64,000 nucleotides of DNA from Tomitella cavernea (GTDB taxonomy: Bacteria > Actinomycetota > Actinomycetes > Mycobacteriales > Mycobacteriaceae), in the NCBI RefSeq assembly GCF_016599145.1, contig NZ_JAENKO010000004.1, positions 62,001-126,000 on the forward strand, in the 5' to 3' direction. Position 1 is the stretch's first letter. Each line of letters opens with the position of its first letter. Below, in pieces: positions 48,116-57,562 of this stretch. A program made the position numbers and the translations under genes. The notes beneath the pieces are model-generated. The model ran no database searches. It was not told the DNA's origin and saw only the letters and a program-made list of their open reading frames with translations.

Positions 48116-48145
48116 ACACTAACACGGTCGGATCCCGACGGTGAA
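48116..48145 (-). promoter_or_regulatory. Possible promoter of tRNA-Val (CAC)
   Basis: Minus-strand TTCACC (48140-48145) and TAGTGT (48116-48121) separated by 18 bases, 39 bases upstream of the mature tRNA. The following leader GTTCCTCCTCGG resembles the leader seen at both tRNA-Gly genes. The stretch 48146-48373 shows no gene. Confidence 0.45.
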
Positions 48146-48373
48146 ATCGCCAGGCCAGCGCGCGATCCGGCCGTGGGCGCCGCGCCGCTTCGTACGCGCT
48201 GAGACCGTCGATGACCGTCATGGTCGGCCGTCGTCGCTGCGCGAAGCGGCCGACGCCAGGCACACCTTCAGCAGCAGAACCGGAGCCCGGCGCGGGACGA
48301 CACTGCCAAGTTGCCGGGCACGGCCGGCCGACACCTCCACCACATGGCTTCGGACACGCCGTGACCAGTCGAT

Positions 48374-48403
48374 TTGTGAATCCGCGACCGCGTCCATTAA
48401 TGT
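48374..48403 (+). promoter_or_regulatory. Promoter of the tRNA-Gly/Cys/Val cluster
   Basis: TTGTGA at 48374-48379 and TAATGT at 48398-48403 (18-base spacer), then a leader TCTTCTCGCACCACGGAG that is nearly identical to the one upstream of the second tRNA-Gly. Same arrangement at 49192-49220. Confidence 0.6.
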
Positions 48404-48455
48404 TCTTCTCGCACCACGGAGAGCGCAGCCGGTGGCTGGGCCTCCCTTGGAGCGT

Positions 48456-48528
48456 GCGGACGTGGCGCAGCTGGTAGCGCACAACCTTGCCAAGGTTGGG
48501 GTCGCGGGTTCGAATCCCGTCGTCCGCT
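48456..48528 (+). tRNA. tRNA-Gly (anticodon GCC)
   Basis: 73 bases. Acceptor GCGGACG/CGTCCGC, anticodon stem CAACC/GGTTG with loop TTGCCAA (anticodon GCC), T-arm CGGG-TTCGAAT-CCCG. Identical in sequence to the tRNA at 49276-49348. Confidence 0.96.
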
Positions 48529-48551
48529 CGAGAGGGTCCGCAAACCCTCGC

Positions 48552-48622
48552 GGTGGAGTGGCCGAGTGGTGAGGCAACGGCCTGCAAAGCCGTGAACACG
48601 GGTTCGATTCCCGTCTCCACCT
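48552..48622 (+). tRNA. tRNA-Cys (anticodon GCA)
   Basis: 71 bases. Acceptor GGTGGAG/CTCCACC, anticodon stem ACGGC/GCCGT with loop CTGCAAA (anticodon GCA), T-arm CGGG-TTCGATT-CCCG. CCA not encoded. 23 bases after tRNA-Gly. Confidence 0.95.
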
Positions 48623-48636
48623 CGCAGTGAGGTCCC

Positions 48637-48711
48637 GCGCGATTAGCTCAGCGGGAGAGCGCTTCCCTGACACGGAAGAGGTCACTGGTTCAATCCCAGT
48701 ATCGCGCACCA
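48637..48711 (+). tRNA. tRNA-Val (anticodon GAC)
   Basis: 75 bases with CCA encoded (ends ACCA). Acceptor GCGCGAT/ATCGCGC, anticodon stem CTTCC/GGAAG with loop CTGACAC (anticodon GAC), T-arm CTGG-TTCAATC-CCAG. Last of the Gly-Cys-Val run; a terminator follows. Confidence 0.96.
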
Positions 48712-48715
48712 CGCA

Positions 48716-48750
48716 GGCCGGGCACCCCGATCAGGGTGCCGGGCCTTTCT
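48716..48750 (+). terminator. Rho-independent-type terminator after the tRNA cluster
   Basis: Stem GGCC-G-GGCACCC / GGGTGCC-G-GGCC (one G:G mismatch) with a 5-6 base loop, then TTTCT. Ends the Gly-Cys-Val transcript. Confidence 0.82.
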
Positions 48751-48779
48751 GTGCTGCACTGACGCACGTACGCATTCGG

Positions 48780-49190
48780 CGACTCTGCTCAGTTCCGCTC
48801 CGCGAGAGCCGGACCGCAGAGCGCGTACGGGTTCTCCACGCCCCGAGCCGGACTTCCCTCTGCGAGCCGCACCCCCTGCGAACCGGACTTCCACACGCGA
48901 GCCATCCTGCAATGCGCGAGACCGTTCAACCGCGAAGCCGGCCCGAGCCGCTCGCGGACTGCGGACCGGCACTCGAACCCCGAGTTGATGGACCCGCGCA
49001 CCGGCGAATGCCACACGACGCGCGGACCGGCTCGCAGCCGGAGCAGAGTCGTTGGCCACCCGATCCAGCCCCCTGCCGGACGCGCCCCCCGGATGCAGGC
49101 CCCCACCAGACGCACGCCCCCTCGCCGACCTCGCACCCGCGCGGGAACGCCACGCTCACGCGCCCCGTACCCTGCACCCCACACCCCCGC
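48780..49190. other. Non-coding stretch with degenerate short repeats
   Basis: About 410 bases between the two tRNA-Gly transcription units without a supported gene. Blocks such as GAGCCGGACTTCC and GAACCGGACTTCC, and many GCGAGCC-type strings, recur at irregular 20-40 base spacing near 48790-48960. The frames across it have no start or ribosome binding site of note. Origin is unclear; it could be decayed mobile or duplicated sequence. Confidence 0.4.
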
Positions 49191-49191
49191 T

Positions 49192-49220
49192 TTGTGCGCC
49201 GGCACCCCGTCCGCTATCGT
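49192..49220 (+). promoter_or_regulatory. Promoter of the second tRNA-Gly
   Basis: TTGTGC (49192-49197), 17-base spacer, TATCGT (49215-49220), then TCTCCTCGCACCACGGAG, which differs by one base from the leader at the first tRNA-Gly copy. So promoter, leader and tRNA were duplicated together or are kept by selection. Confidence 0.65.
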
Positions 49221-49275
49221 TCTCCTCGCACCACGGAGTGCGTCGGCCGTACGGCCGACGTCGACGGTGCGATAT

Positions 49276-49348
49276 GCGGACGTGGCGCAGCTGGTAGCGC
49301 ACAACCTTGCCAAGGTTGGGGTCGCGGGTTCGAATCCCGTCGTCCGCT
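49276..49348 (+). tRNA. tRNA-Gly (anticodon GCC), second copy
   Basis: 73 bases, identical to 48456-48528. A strong hairpin follows. It stands alone, without the Cys and Val genes. Confidence 0.96.
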
Positions 49349-49354
49349 CCACAC

Positions 49355-49392
49355 CGAAAACCCCGCCTCCAAAGTCGGACGCGGGGTTTTCG
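49355..49392 (+). terminator. Terminator of the second tRNA-Gly
   Basis: Perfect 12-bp stem CGAAAACCCCGC / GCGGGGTTTTCG with a 14-base loop; the 3 arm carries TTTT. The following 99 bases to the MFS gene hold its promoter. Confidence 0.85.
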
Positions 49393-49491
49393 CGCTCCCG
49401 GGTCGTGACACCCTGCCGCCATACTGGACGAATGACCGGCAATTCCCGGGCACTGTGACGCGCGCCGCTCCGGCGGTGGTTCAATCGACGG

Positions 49492-50721
49492 GTGAGCACC
49501 CCGCCCCCACCCTCGAAGCCCTCGAACACTCCCCCGCGCATCGCCGTCTCGGTGGCGTTCGGGCTCCAGGGGTTCACGCTCTCGATGCTGCTCACCCTGC
49601 TGCCGCAGTTCCGCGACAGGTACGGCCTGGACGATGCCGCGATCGTCGGCGTCGTGGTGCTCGCTTCGGTCATCGCCGGCGCGGGCAGCCTGCTCGCCGA
49701 GGCGCTCGCCGCCCGCACCGACAGCCGCGCGGCGCTGCGCACCGGGTTCGCCGTCATCGTCGCGGCCGTGCTCGCCGTGACGGTGGCGCCGGGGCTCATC
49801 GTGTTCATCGCGGGGTTCGCCGTCTACGGCGTCGGCCTGGGCATGGTGGACGCCGCGACGAACATGCAGGGCGTGTCCCTCCAGCACCGCGCGGGACGGT
49901 TCATCATGTCGTCGTTCTATGCGGCCTGGAGCGTGGGCGCGATCGGCGGCGCCCTGTGGGTGGCCGCGTTTTCCGGCCTGGACCTGGGGCTGCACGTCAC
50001 GCTCTTCGTGGGCATCGGACTCGTCGCGCTCGCCGCTGTGGCCGTGTCCCCGCGGCTGTTCCGGCCCACCGACGGAGCGGCGCCGACGAAGAACGACACC
50101 ACGACAGAGAACGACGCCCCGGCGCATCCGCGCATCCCCTTGTGGCCGTTCCTCGCGCTTGGTTCCGCGATGGCGCTGTTCTACGGGATCGACTTCGCCG
50201 TCGGCAACTGGTCCGCACTGTTCATGACCGACGTGGTCCTCGCCAGTTCCGGCACCGCCGCGCTCGCGATGGCCGCGTACCAGGTGGCCGCGTTGCTCTC
50301 ACGGCTCACCGGCGATCTGTGGGTGCGCCGGTTCAGGGAGATCGCCGTGGTGCGGGCGGGCGCGGCGGTGGCGATCGTCGGGCTGGCGCTGGTGGTGTCC
50401 GCGCAGTCGATCCCCATGGCGCTCGCCGGCTTCCTCATCGTCGGCCTGGGCGCGCCGCTGGTGGCACCGCTGTGCTTCGGCGCGGCCGGCCGGCTGGCCC
50501 CCGGGCAGGCGGACGCCGTCATCGCCCGCATCAACCTGTTCAACTATGCGGGCACGATCATCGGCGGCGGCATCGTCGGCGGCGTGGCGGCACTGAGCAA
50601 CCTGCGGGCCGCCTTCGTGCTGCCGTTGCTGTTCGCCGTCGGACTCGCGGCGCTCGCCCCCGCGTTCCGTCCGCGCCGCCGCACCGCAGGCACGGCGCAG
50701 GGCACACGGACAGCGCCATGA
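49492..50721 (+). CDS. Major facilitator superfamily transporter
   Basis: 409 residues with about 12 hydrophobic segments in two six-helix halves joined by a hydrophilic loop (PTDGAAPTKNDTTTENDAPAHP, about residues 197-215). Motifs: ALAARTDSRAALRTGFAVI (motif A-like loop), GVGLGMVDAATNMQGVSLQHRAGRFIMSSFYAAWSVGAIGGAL as in the fucose-permease/YbjJ-type MFS group. GTG start. Its stop overlaps the mocA start (ATGA), so it is cotranslated with a molybdenum-cofactor enzyme gene. The substrate is unknown; purines, xanthine-like compounds or a substrate of the hydroxylase are possible. Confidence 0.86.
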   Translation: MSTPPPPSKPSNTPPRIAVSVAFGLQGFTLSMLLTLLPQFRDRYGLDDAAIVGVVVLASVIAGAGSLLAEALAARTDSRAALRTGFAVIVAAVLAVTVAPGLIVFIAGFAVYGVGLGMVDAATNMQGVSLQHRAGRFIMSSFYAAWSVGAIGGALWVAAFSGLDLGLHVTLFVGIGLVALAAVAVSPRLFRPTDGAAPTKNDTTTENDAPAHPRIPLWPFLALGSAMALFYGIDFAVGNWSALFMTDVVLASSGTAALAMAAYQVAALLSRLTGDLWVRRFREIAVVRAGAAVAIVGLALVVSAQSIPMALAGFLIVGLGAPLVAPLCFGAAGRLAPGQADAVIARINLFNYAGTIIGGGIVGGVAALSNLRAAFVLPLLFAVGLAALAPAFRPRRRTAGTAQGTRTAP

Positions 50722-51323
50722 TCTCCGTCGCCGGTGTGGTGCTGGCGGCGGGGCGCGGCAGCCGTTTCGGGCGGCCCAAGGCGCTCGCCAGGCTCGACGG
50801 CGAGGCGATGGTGGCACGCGCCGCTCGCACCCTCGCGCACGGCGGGTGCGCCCCCGTCGTCGTGGTGCTCGGGGCGGCGGCGGACGAGGCGTCCGCCCTG
50901 GTGCCCCCGGACGCACGCACGGTTTTCGCGGCGGACTGGGCGGCGGGCCTCGCCGCGTCGCTGCGCGCCGGCCTCCGCGCCCTCCCCGCGGGGGCCGGCG
51001 CTCCCGACGCCGCACTGATCCACCTCGCCGACCTGCCGGACGTGGGGCCGGACGTCGTCGCACGCCTGCTCGAATCCGCACAACGCGCACCCGACCCGTC
51101 CGGCGTGCTGGCGCGCGCGACCTACGGCGGCCGGCCCGGCCATCCCGTCCTCGTCGGCCGTCGGCACTGGGCGGACCTGGCCGCGTCCGTCACCGGCGAC
51201 CGTGGCGCCGGTCCGTGGCTGCACAGACGCACCGACGTGCTCCTCGTCGCGTGCGACGACCTCGCGACGGGCGACGATGCCGACACCGCCGATGCGCTGC
51301 GGCGCCACGGCCGGGTCACCTAG
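50718..51323 (+). CDS. mocA: Molybdenum cofactor nucleotidyltransferase (MocA-like)
   Basis: 201 residues. NTP transferase with the signature VAGVVLAAGRGSRFGRPKALARLDG, LIHLADLPDVGPDVVARLL, and GHPVLVGRRHW. MocA transfers CMP to molybdenum cofactor to make the cytosine dinucleotide form (MCD) used by enzymes of the xanthine dehydrogenase family. That is the form expected for the CoxL of this operon. ATG overlaps the MFS stop. Confidence 0.86.
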   Translation: MISVAGVVLAAGRGSRFGRPKALARLDGEAMVARAARTLAHGGCAPVVVVLGAAADEASALVPPDARTVFAADWAAGLAASLRAGLRALPAGAGAPDAALIHLADLPDVGPDVVARLLESAQRAPDPSGVLARATYGGRPGHPVLVGRRHWADLAASVTGDRGAGPWLHRRTDVLLVACDDLATGDDADTADALRRHGRVT

Positions 51324-51332
51324 GCTCGCACC

Positions 51333-52208
<876 letters not shown>

Positions 52209-52277
52209 ACCCCCGACCACTGAGCCTCGGGAAGACGATCCCGCCCCCCTGCGCGGCATTCGGGTGACAATGCACAC

Positions 52278-53414
52278 ATGGGCTGTGACGGACAGGCGGC
52301 CGACCCGCTGACGGGGGCCGTCGGCTTCGCACGGGTGCTGCGCGCGGCCGGCGTGCCCGTGGGCACCGACGCCACCGGGCGCTACCTGCGGGCGCTCGGC
52401 GCGGTGGACCTTGCCGAGCGGCGGCAGGTCTACTGGGCCGGCCGCGCGACGTTGTGCTGGGGCCCCGAGGACATACCCCTTTACGACCTGGCATTCCAGA
52501 GCTGGTTCAGCGGCGCGCCCCCGCCGGTGGCGGCGCGCGGCGGGCGCATCCGCGAGACCCGGATCGCCGGGCTCTCGACCGGACCCCGTGGCGGCGCAGG
52601 CCGGGAGGACGACGCCGACGGGGAGGACCTGCGCGTCGCGGCCGGCGATGCCGAGGTCCTCCGTCACCGCGATATCGCCGAGCTCACTCCGGCCGAGCGC
52701 GCCCACCTCGACCGGATGCTTGCCGGGCTGCGTGCGACCCCGCCGACCCGTCCGGCCCTGCGCCGGCGGCCGGCGCGCACGGGGCCTGTGGATCCCCGCC
52801 GCACGCTGCGGCGCACCGTGACGGCCGGGGGCGAACCCGTACGCCCGCTCCGCCATCGGCGCGCCCGCCGCCCGCGGCGCGTGGTCCTGCTCATCGACGT
52901 CTCAGGCTCGATGCGCCCCTACGCCGACGCGCTGCTGCGCTTCGCCCATGCGGTCTCGCACGGCGCGGCCGGCGGCGCGCGCACCGACGTCGAGGTGTTC
53001 TCGCTGGGCACACGCCTGACCAGGCTCACCCGAGCCATGGGGTCACGCGACCCGGAAACCGCGCTGGCCGCCGCGGGCCGCGCCGTCCCCGACTGGGCGG
53101 GCGGCACCCGTCTGGGCGAAACGCTCGGCGTGTTCCTCGGCAGGCACGGCCGCCGCGGGATGGCCCGGGGCGCGACCGTCGTCGTCTTCTCCGACGGGTG
53201 GGAGCGCGGCGACGCCTCCCTCCTGGGCGAGCAGGTGGCCTTGCTCCGCCGGCTCGCGCACGCGGTCATCTGGGTCAATCCGCATGCGGGCGCCGCGGGC
53301 TTCCAGCCCGTGCAGTCCGGCATGGCGGCCGCGTTGCCGCACGTCGACCGACTCCTGGCCGGGCACACCCTGGCCACCCTGCAGCGGCTGCTCATGGAGG
53401 TGCGTGATGCGTGA
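52278..53414 (+). CDS. coxE: VWA-domain protein, CoxE family
   Basis: 378 residues. N-terminal helical CoxE region (VGFARVLRAAGVPVGTDATGRYLRALGAVDLAERRQVYWAGRATLCWGPEDIPLYDLAFQSWF) and a C-terminal von Willebrand A domain with the metal-site motif D207-V-S-G-S-M (LLIDVSGSMRPYADALLRFAHA). A positively charged Arg-rich linker separates them. Works with the MoxR ATPase in inserting sulfur/metal into the molybdenum active site. ATG 69 bp after moxR; the end overlaps xdhC by eight bases. Confidence 0.86.
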   Translation: MGCDGQAADPLTGAVGFARVLRAAGVPVGTDATGRYLRALGAVDLAERRQVYWAGRATLCWGPEDIPLYDLAFQSWFSGAPPPVAARGGRIRETRIAGLSTGPRGGAGREDDADGEDLRVAAGDAEVLRHRDIAELTPAERAHLDRMLAGLRATPPTRPALRRRPARTGPVDPRRTLRRTVTAGGEPVRPLRHRRARRPRRVVLLIDVSGSMRPYADALLRFAHAVSHGAAGGARTDVEVFSLGTRLTRLTRAMGSRDPETALAAAGRAVPDWAGGTRLGETLGVFLGRHGRRGMARGATVVVFSDGWERGDASLLGEQVALLRRLAHAVIWVNPHAGAAGFQPVQSGMAAALPHVDRLLAGHTLATLQRLLMEVRDA

Positions 53415-54522
53415 CGTGATCGACGAACTGGACCGGCGGTACCGCGCCGGCGAATCCGTGGGCCTGGGTACCGTGGTCGGCACCTTCAGCTCGTCGCCGC
53501 GCGACCCGGGCGCCGCCATGCTGGTGGCGGAGGACGGCACCGTGACCGGCAGCGTCTCCGGCGGGTGCGTCGAGGGCGCGGTGTATGAATTGGCCGAGCA
53601 GGCCATCGCCGACGGCGCCCCCGTGCTGCAGCGTTACGGGGTCTCAGACGAGGACGCCTTCGCCGTGGGGCTCACCTGCGGCGGCATCATCGACATCTTC
53701 GTCGAGCGGGTCGACGCCCGCGGATACGCCGAGCTGCGCGAGGCCATAGACGCGGTGCGGGACGAGGTGCCGCTCGCGATCGCCACCGTGACCGCCCACC
53801 CCGACACGTCCCTGGTGGGGCGGCACATGCTCGTCTACGACGACGCCGTCACCGGCAGCCTGGGCTCGCAGCGCAGGGACGACGCCGTCGTCGACGACGC
53901 CCGCGGGCAGCTCGACAGCGGCCGCTCCGGCACGCTGCACTACGGCCCGGACGGCCAACGGCGCGGTGAGGGACTGTCGGTGTTCGTCAACGTGTTCCGG
54001 CCGCCGCCGCGGCTGCTCGTGTTCGGCGCGATCGACTTCGCCGCCGCCATGGCACGCATCGGTTCGTTCCTGGGCTACCGGGTCACCGTGTGCGACGCGC
54101 GGGCCGTGTTCGCCACGCGCACCCGGTTCCCCGAGGCCGACGAGGTCGTCACCGACTGGCCGCACCGTTACCTCGCCGCTGAGGACGCTGCCGGGCGCAT
54201 CGACCGCCGCACCGTGGTCACCGTGCTGACCCACGACCCGAAGTTCGACGTGCCCCTGCTCGAGGTGGCGCTACGGCTGGACCTCGCCTATGTCGGGGCC
54301 ATGGGGTCGCGGCGCACCCATGACGACAGGCTGGCTCGCCTGCGCGAGGCCGGCATGGCCGAGGACGAACTGACCCGGATGAGTTCGCCGATCGGCCTCG
54401 ATCTCGGTGCGCGCACGCCCGAGGAGACGGCCGTGGCCATCGCCGCCGAGATCATCCAACTGCACTGGGGCGCCGCCGGTGCGCGGCTCACGCACTCGAC
54501 CGGGCCGATCCATGGCGGATGA
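53407..54522 (+). CDS. XdhC/CoxF-family molybdenum hydroxylase maturation protein
   Basis: 371 residues. N-terminal XdhC-CoxI domain (SVGLGTVVGTFSSSPRDPGAAMLVAEDGTVTGSVSGGCVEGAVYELAEQAI, with TCGGIIDIFVE) and a C-terminal Rossmann domain (RLLVFGAIDFAAAMARIGSFLGYRVTVCDARAVFATRTRFPEAD...) that ends with the conserved SPIGLDLGARTPEETAVAIAAEII block. It binds molybdenum cofactor and hands it to the hydroxylase apoenzyme. ATG 53407 overlaps the coxE stop. Confidence 0.9.
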   Translation: MRDVIDELDRRYRAGESVGLGTVVGTFSSSPRDPGAAMLVAEDGTVTGSVSGGCVEGAVYELAEQAIADGAPVLQRYGVSDEDAFAVGLTCGGIIDIFVERVDARGYAELREAIDAVRDEVPLAIATVTAHPDTSLVGRHMLVYDDAVTGSLGSQRRDDAVVDDARGQLDSGRSGTLHYGPDGQRRGEGLSVFVNVFRPPPRLLVFGAIDFAAAMARIGSFLGYRVTVCDARAVFATRTRFPEADEVVTDWPHRYLAAEDAAGRIDRRTVVTVLTHDPKFDVPLLEVALRLDLAYVGAMGSRRTHDDRLARLREAGMAEDELTRMSSPIGLDLGARTPEETAVAIAAEIIQLHWGAAGARLTHSTGPIHGG

Positions 54523-54668
54523 CCCGCCCGGCCCCGCGCCCGCGGCGGCGGTCGGTGCCGCAAAGGCGCGCGCCGCTCGAGTTTCGCCAATCGGGTTGTC
54601 CTCTGACCCGTTCCGGGGAAGAGTTGCACAGTGACACTCCTCACAACCGCGTCAAGCCGGAGGTTTCC

Positions 54669-55163
54669 ATGCGCATCTCTGTTGTGGTCGACGGCACCAG
54701 ATACTCCGACGATGTGGAGCCGCGGACCCTGCTGGTGCACTATCTGCGCGAGCGGATCGGCAAGGTCGGCACCGTGTCCGGCTGCGACACCAGCAACTGC
54801 GGCGCCTGCACGGTGCATCTGGACGGGCGCAGCGTCAAATCCTGCTCGGTGCTGGCCGTCCAGGCCGACGGGCACGAGGTGACCACAATCGAGGGGCTGG
54901 CGCACGACGGTGCGCTGCACCCGGTGCAGGAGGCCTTCCACGCCCATCACGCGCTGCAGTGCGGATATTGCACGCCGGGGATGATCATGCAGTCCGTGGA
55001 CCTGCTCGGCGAGAACCCCGATCCCGACGAGCAGCAGGTCCGGGAGGGACTCGAGGGCAACCTGTGCCGCTGCACCGGCTACCAGAACATCGTCCGGGCC
55101 GTGCAGGACGCGGCGGGCCGCATGCGCGAGGGTTCCGCCGCGCAGGCCGGGGGTGCCCGATGA
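54669..55163 (+). CDS. coxS: Molybdenum hydroxylase small subunit, [2Fe-2S] (CoxS-like)
   Basis: 164 residues. Plant-type ferredoxin domain with C39, C44, C47 and C59 ([23 protein letters not shown]) and an all-helical second [2Fe-2S] domain with C98, C101, C133, C135 (QCGYCTPGM and [10 protein letters not shown]). It passes electrons between the molybdenum site and FAD. ATG with GGAGG five bases upstream. A 146-bp gap after xdhC may hold an extra promoter. Its stop overlaps the coxL start (ATGA). Confidence 0.95.
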   Translation: MRISVVVDGTRYSDDVEPRTLLVHYLRERIGKVGTVSGCDTSNCGACTVHLDGRSVKSCSVLAVQADGHEVTTIEGLAHDGALHPVQEAFHAHHALQCGYCTPGMIMQSVDLLGENPDPDEQQVREGLEGNLCRCTGYQNIVRAVQDAAGRMREGSAAQAGGAR

Positions 55164-57562
55164 CCTCCATCGCCGAGCCCACGGCCCCCTCCGGCGAGAT
55201 CGGCCGCTCGCGCACCCGCAAGGAGGACGCGCATCTGATCACCGGCCACACCCGGTGGACCGCCAACATCACGCTGCCGGGCATGCTGCACATGGCGGTG
55301 CTCCGCAGCCCCGTCGCCCATGCGCGCATCACCGGCATCGACGTCTCCGAGGCGCGCGGGATGCCGGGTGTCGTCGCCGTCTACACCGGCGCGGACCTCG
55401 GTGAAGAGCAGGGCAGCCTGCCCAACGCATGGCCCGTCACCCCCGACCAGAAGGCGCCACCCGCCCCGCCGCTGGCGGTCGACACGGTGAACTTCGCCGG
55501 CGATGCCGTGGCCGTGGTCGTCGCCCGCAGCGACTACGAGGCGCACGACGCCCTCGAGGGCATCGACGTGGACTACGAGGACCTGCCCGTCGTGCTCGAT
55601 CTCGAGTCCGCCGTCGCCGACGGGGCCGATCTGGTGCATCCCGCCCTGGGCTCCAACGTCAGCGCCGTGTGGTCCCTCGACTCCGCCGAGGCGGGCAGCG
55701 GCGACGACGTCGACGCGGCGATAGCCGAGGCCGAGGGCTCTGCGGAACACATCGTGGTACGCCGCACCCTGCACCAGCAGCGGCTCATCCCCGCGTTCAT
55801 GGAGCCGCGCGCCGTCGTCGTGGACCCCACGGCCGCGCAGATCACGATGTGGTCCGCCACGCAGATCCCGCACATCCTCAGACTGATGCTCGCGATGACG
55901 CTGGGACTGCCGGAACACAAGCTGCGCGTCATCGCACCCGACGTGGGCGGCGGCTTCGGCGGCAAGCTCCAGGTGACTCCGGAGGAGGTGCTCACCCTCG
56001 TCGCCGCCCGCCGGCTGGGCAAGCCGGTCAAGTTCGCCGAGACCCGCGAGGAGGCGATGGCCACCGGCCACCACGGCCGCGCGCAGGTGCAGCGACTCAC
56101 CCTGGCCGCCCGCCGCGACGGCACCGTCACCGGCCTCAAGGTGGACCTGCTCGCCGACATGGGCGCCTACCTTCGCATCCTCACCTCGGGCGTGCCCATC
56201 CTGGGCGGGTTCATGTACAACGGCATCTACAAGATCCCGGCCTACCGGTTCACCTGCACCAACGTGTTCACCAACAAGGTGCCCACCGACGCCTACCGCG
56301 GCGCGGGACGGCCCGAGGCCACCTTCGCCATCGAGCGGATGATGAGCGAGCTGGCCGCGGAACTCGGCATGGACCCGCTGGCCGTCCGGGAGAAGAACTG
56401 GATCCGGCACGAGGAATTCCCCTACACCACCGTCGCCGGGCTCACGTACGACACCGGCAACTACGAGGCGGCCACCGCGAAGTCCCGGGAGCTGTTCGAC
56501 TACGACGCGCTGCGCCGCGAACAGGCGGAGCGGCGCGAACGCGGCGACGCCGTCCAACTGGGCATCGGGGTTTCCACGTTCACGGAGATGTGCGGGCTGG
56601 CCCCGTCGCGTGTGCTCGGCTCGCTCGATTACGGCGCCGGCGGCTGGGAGCATGCGTCCATCCGCATGCTGCCCACCGGCAAGGTCGAGGTGGTCACGGG
56701 CATCTCGCCGCACGGGCAGGGCCATGTCACCGGCTTCAGCCAGCTCGTGGCGGACAGACTCGGGGTGCCCTTCGAGGACGTCGAGATCATTCACGGCGAC
56801 ACGCAGTCCTCCCCCAAGGGCCTCGACACCTACGGCTCCCGCTCGCTCACCGTCGGAGGCGTTGCCGTCGCACACGCGGTGGACAAGGTGATCGCGAAGG
56901 CCCGGCCCATCGCCGCCCACATGCTCGAATGCGCCGAGGACGACCTGGACTTCAACGACGGCGGCTTCCACGTGCGCGGCACGGAGGCGTCCGTGGGCAT
57001 CGCCGACGTGGCGCTGGCGGTCTTCGCCGCGCACGACCTCCCCGAAGGCGTCGAACCCAGCCTCGACTCGCAGGCCACCTACGACCCGGAGAACTTCTCG
57101 TATCCGCACGGCACCCACCTGTGCGCGGTGGAGGTGGACACCGACACGGGCCGCGTGGCGCTACGGTCCTACGTGGCGGTCGACGATGTGGGCACCGTGG
57201 TCAACCCGATGCTCGTGGAGGGCCAGGTCCACGGCGGCCTCGCCCAGGGGATCGCGCAGGCGCTGTTCGAAGAGGCCGTCTATGACGATTCCGGGACGCT
57301 GCTCAGCGGTTCGTTCGCCGAATATCTGCTCCCCTCGGCGGCGGACCTGCCCTCGTTCACCACCGACCGCACCGAGACGCCCGCCACCAGCAACGTCCTC
57401 GGTGTCAAGGGCGTCGGCGAGGCGGGCACCATCGCCTCGACCCCGGCGGTGGTCAACGCGGTGCTCGACGCCGTCCGCCACCTCGGGGTGCAGGACATCG
57501 ACATGCCGTGCACGCCGATGCGCGTGTGGAAGGCCATTCAGGAAGGTGCAGGTGCACGATGA
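55160..57562 (+). CDS. coxL: Molybdenum hydroxylase large subunit, form II CoxL-like
   Basis: 800 residues of the xanthine dehydrogenase family binding molybdopterin cytosine dinucleotide. The active-site loop reads AYRGAGR (A378-R384), the form II signature; true aerobic CO dehydrogenases (form I) have AYxCSFR with a Cys that coordinates copper. The general base Glu is in GVKGVGEAGT (E754). Other conserved blocks: APDVGGGFGGK and GGLAQGIAQALFEE. Form II enzymes may oxidise CO slowly or use other substrates such as purines or aldehydes; not decided here. ATGA overlaps on both sides (coxS, coxM). Confidence 0.93.
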   Translation: MTSIAEPTAPSGEIGRSRTRKEDAHLITGHTRWTANITLPGMLHMAVLRSPVAHARITGIDVSEARGMPGVVAVYTGADLGEEQGSLPNAWPVTPDQKAPPAPPLAVDTVNFAGDAVAVVVARSDYEAHDALEGIDVDYEDLPVVLDLESAVADGADLVHPALGSNVSAVWSLDSAEAGSGDDVDAAIAEAEGSAEHIVVRRTLHQQRLIPAFMEPRAVVVDPTAAQITMWSATQIPHILRLMLAMTLGLPEHKLRVIAPDVGGGFGGKLQVTPEEVLTLVAARRLGKPVKFAETREEAMATGHHGRAQVQRLTLAARRDGTVTGLKVDLLADMGAYLRILTSGVPILGGFMYNGIYKIPAYRFTCTNVFTNKVPTDAYRGAGRPEATFAIERMMSELAAELGMDPLAVREKNWIRHEEFPYTTVAGLTYDTGNYEAATAKSRELFDYDALRREQAERRERGDAVQLGIGVSTFTEMCGLAPSRVLGSLDYGAGGWEHASIRMLPTGKVEVVTGISPHGQGHVTGFSQLVADRLGVPFEDVEIIHGDTQSSPKGLDTYGSRSLTVGGVAVAHAVDKVIAKARPIAAHMLECAEDDLDFNDGGFHVRGTEASVGIADVALAVFAAHDLPEGVEPSLDSQATYDPENFSYPHGTHLCAVEVDTDTGRVALRSYVAVDDVGTVVNPMLVEGQVHGGLAQGIAQALFEEAVYDDSGTLLSGSFAEYLLPSAADLPSFTTDRTETPATSNVLGVKGVGEAGTIASTPAVVNAVLDAVRHLGVQDIDMPCTPMRVWKAIQEGAGAR

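Noticed and set aside
48780-49190. CRISPR-like array
   Set aside because: The repeated strings vary in sequence and spacing, with no constant repeat-spacer structure and no cas genes nearby.
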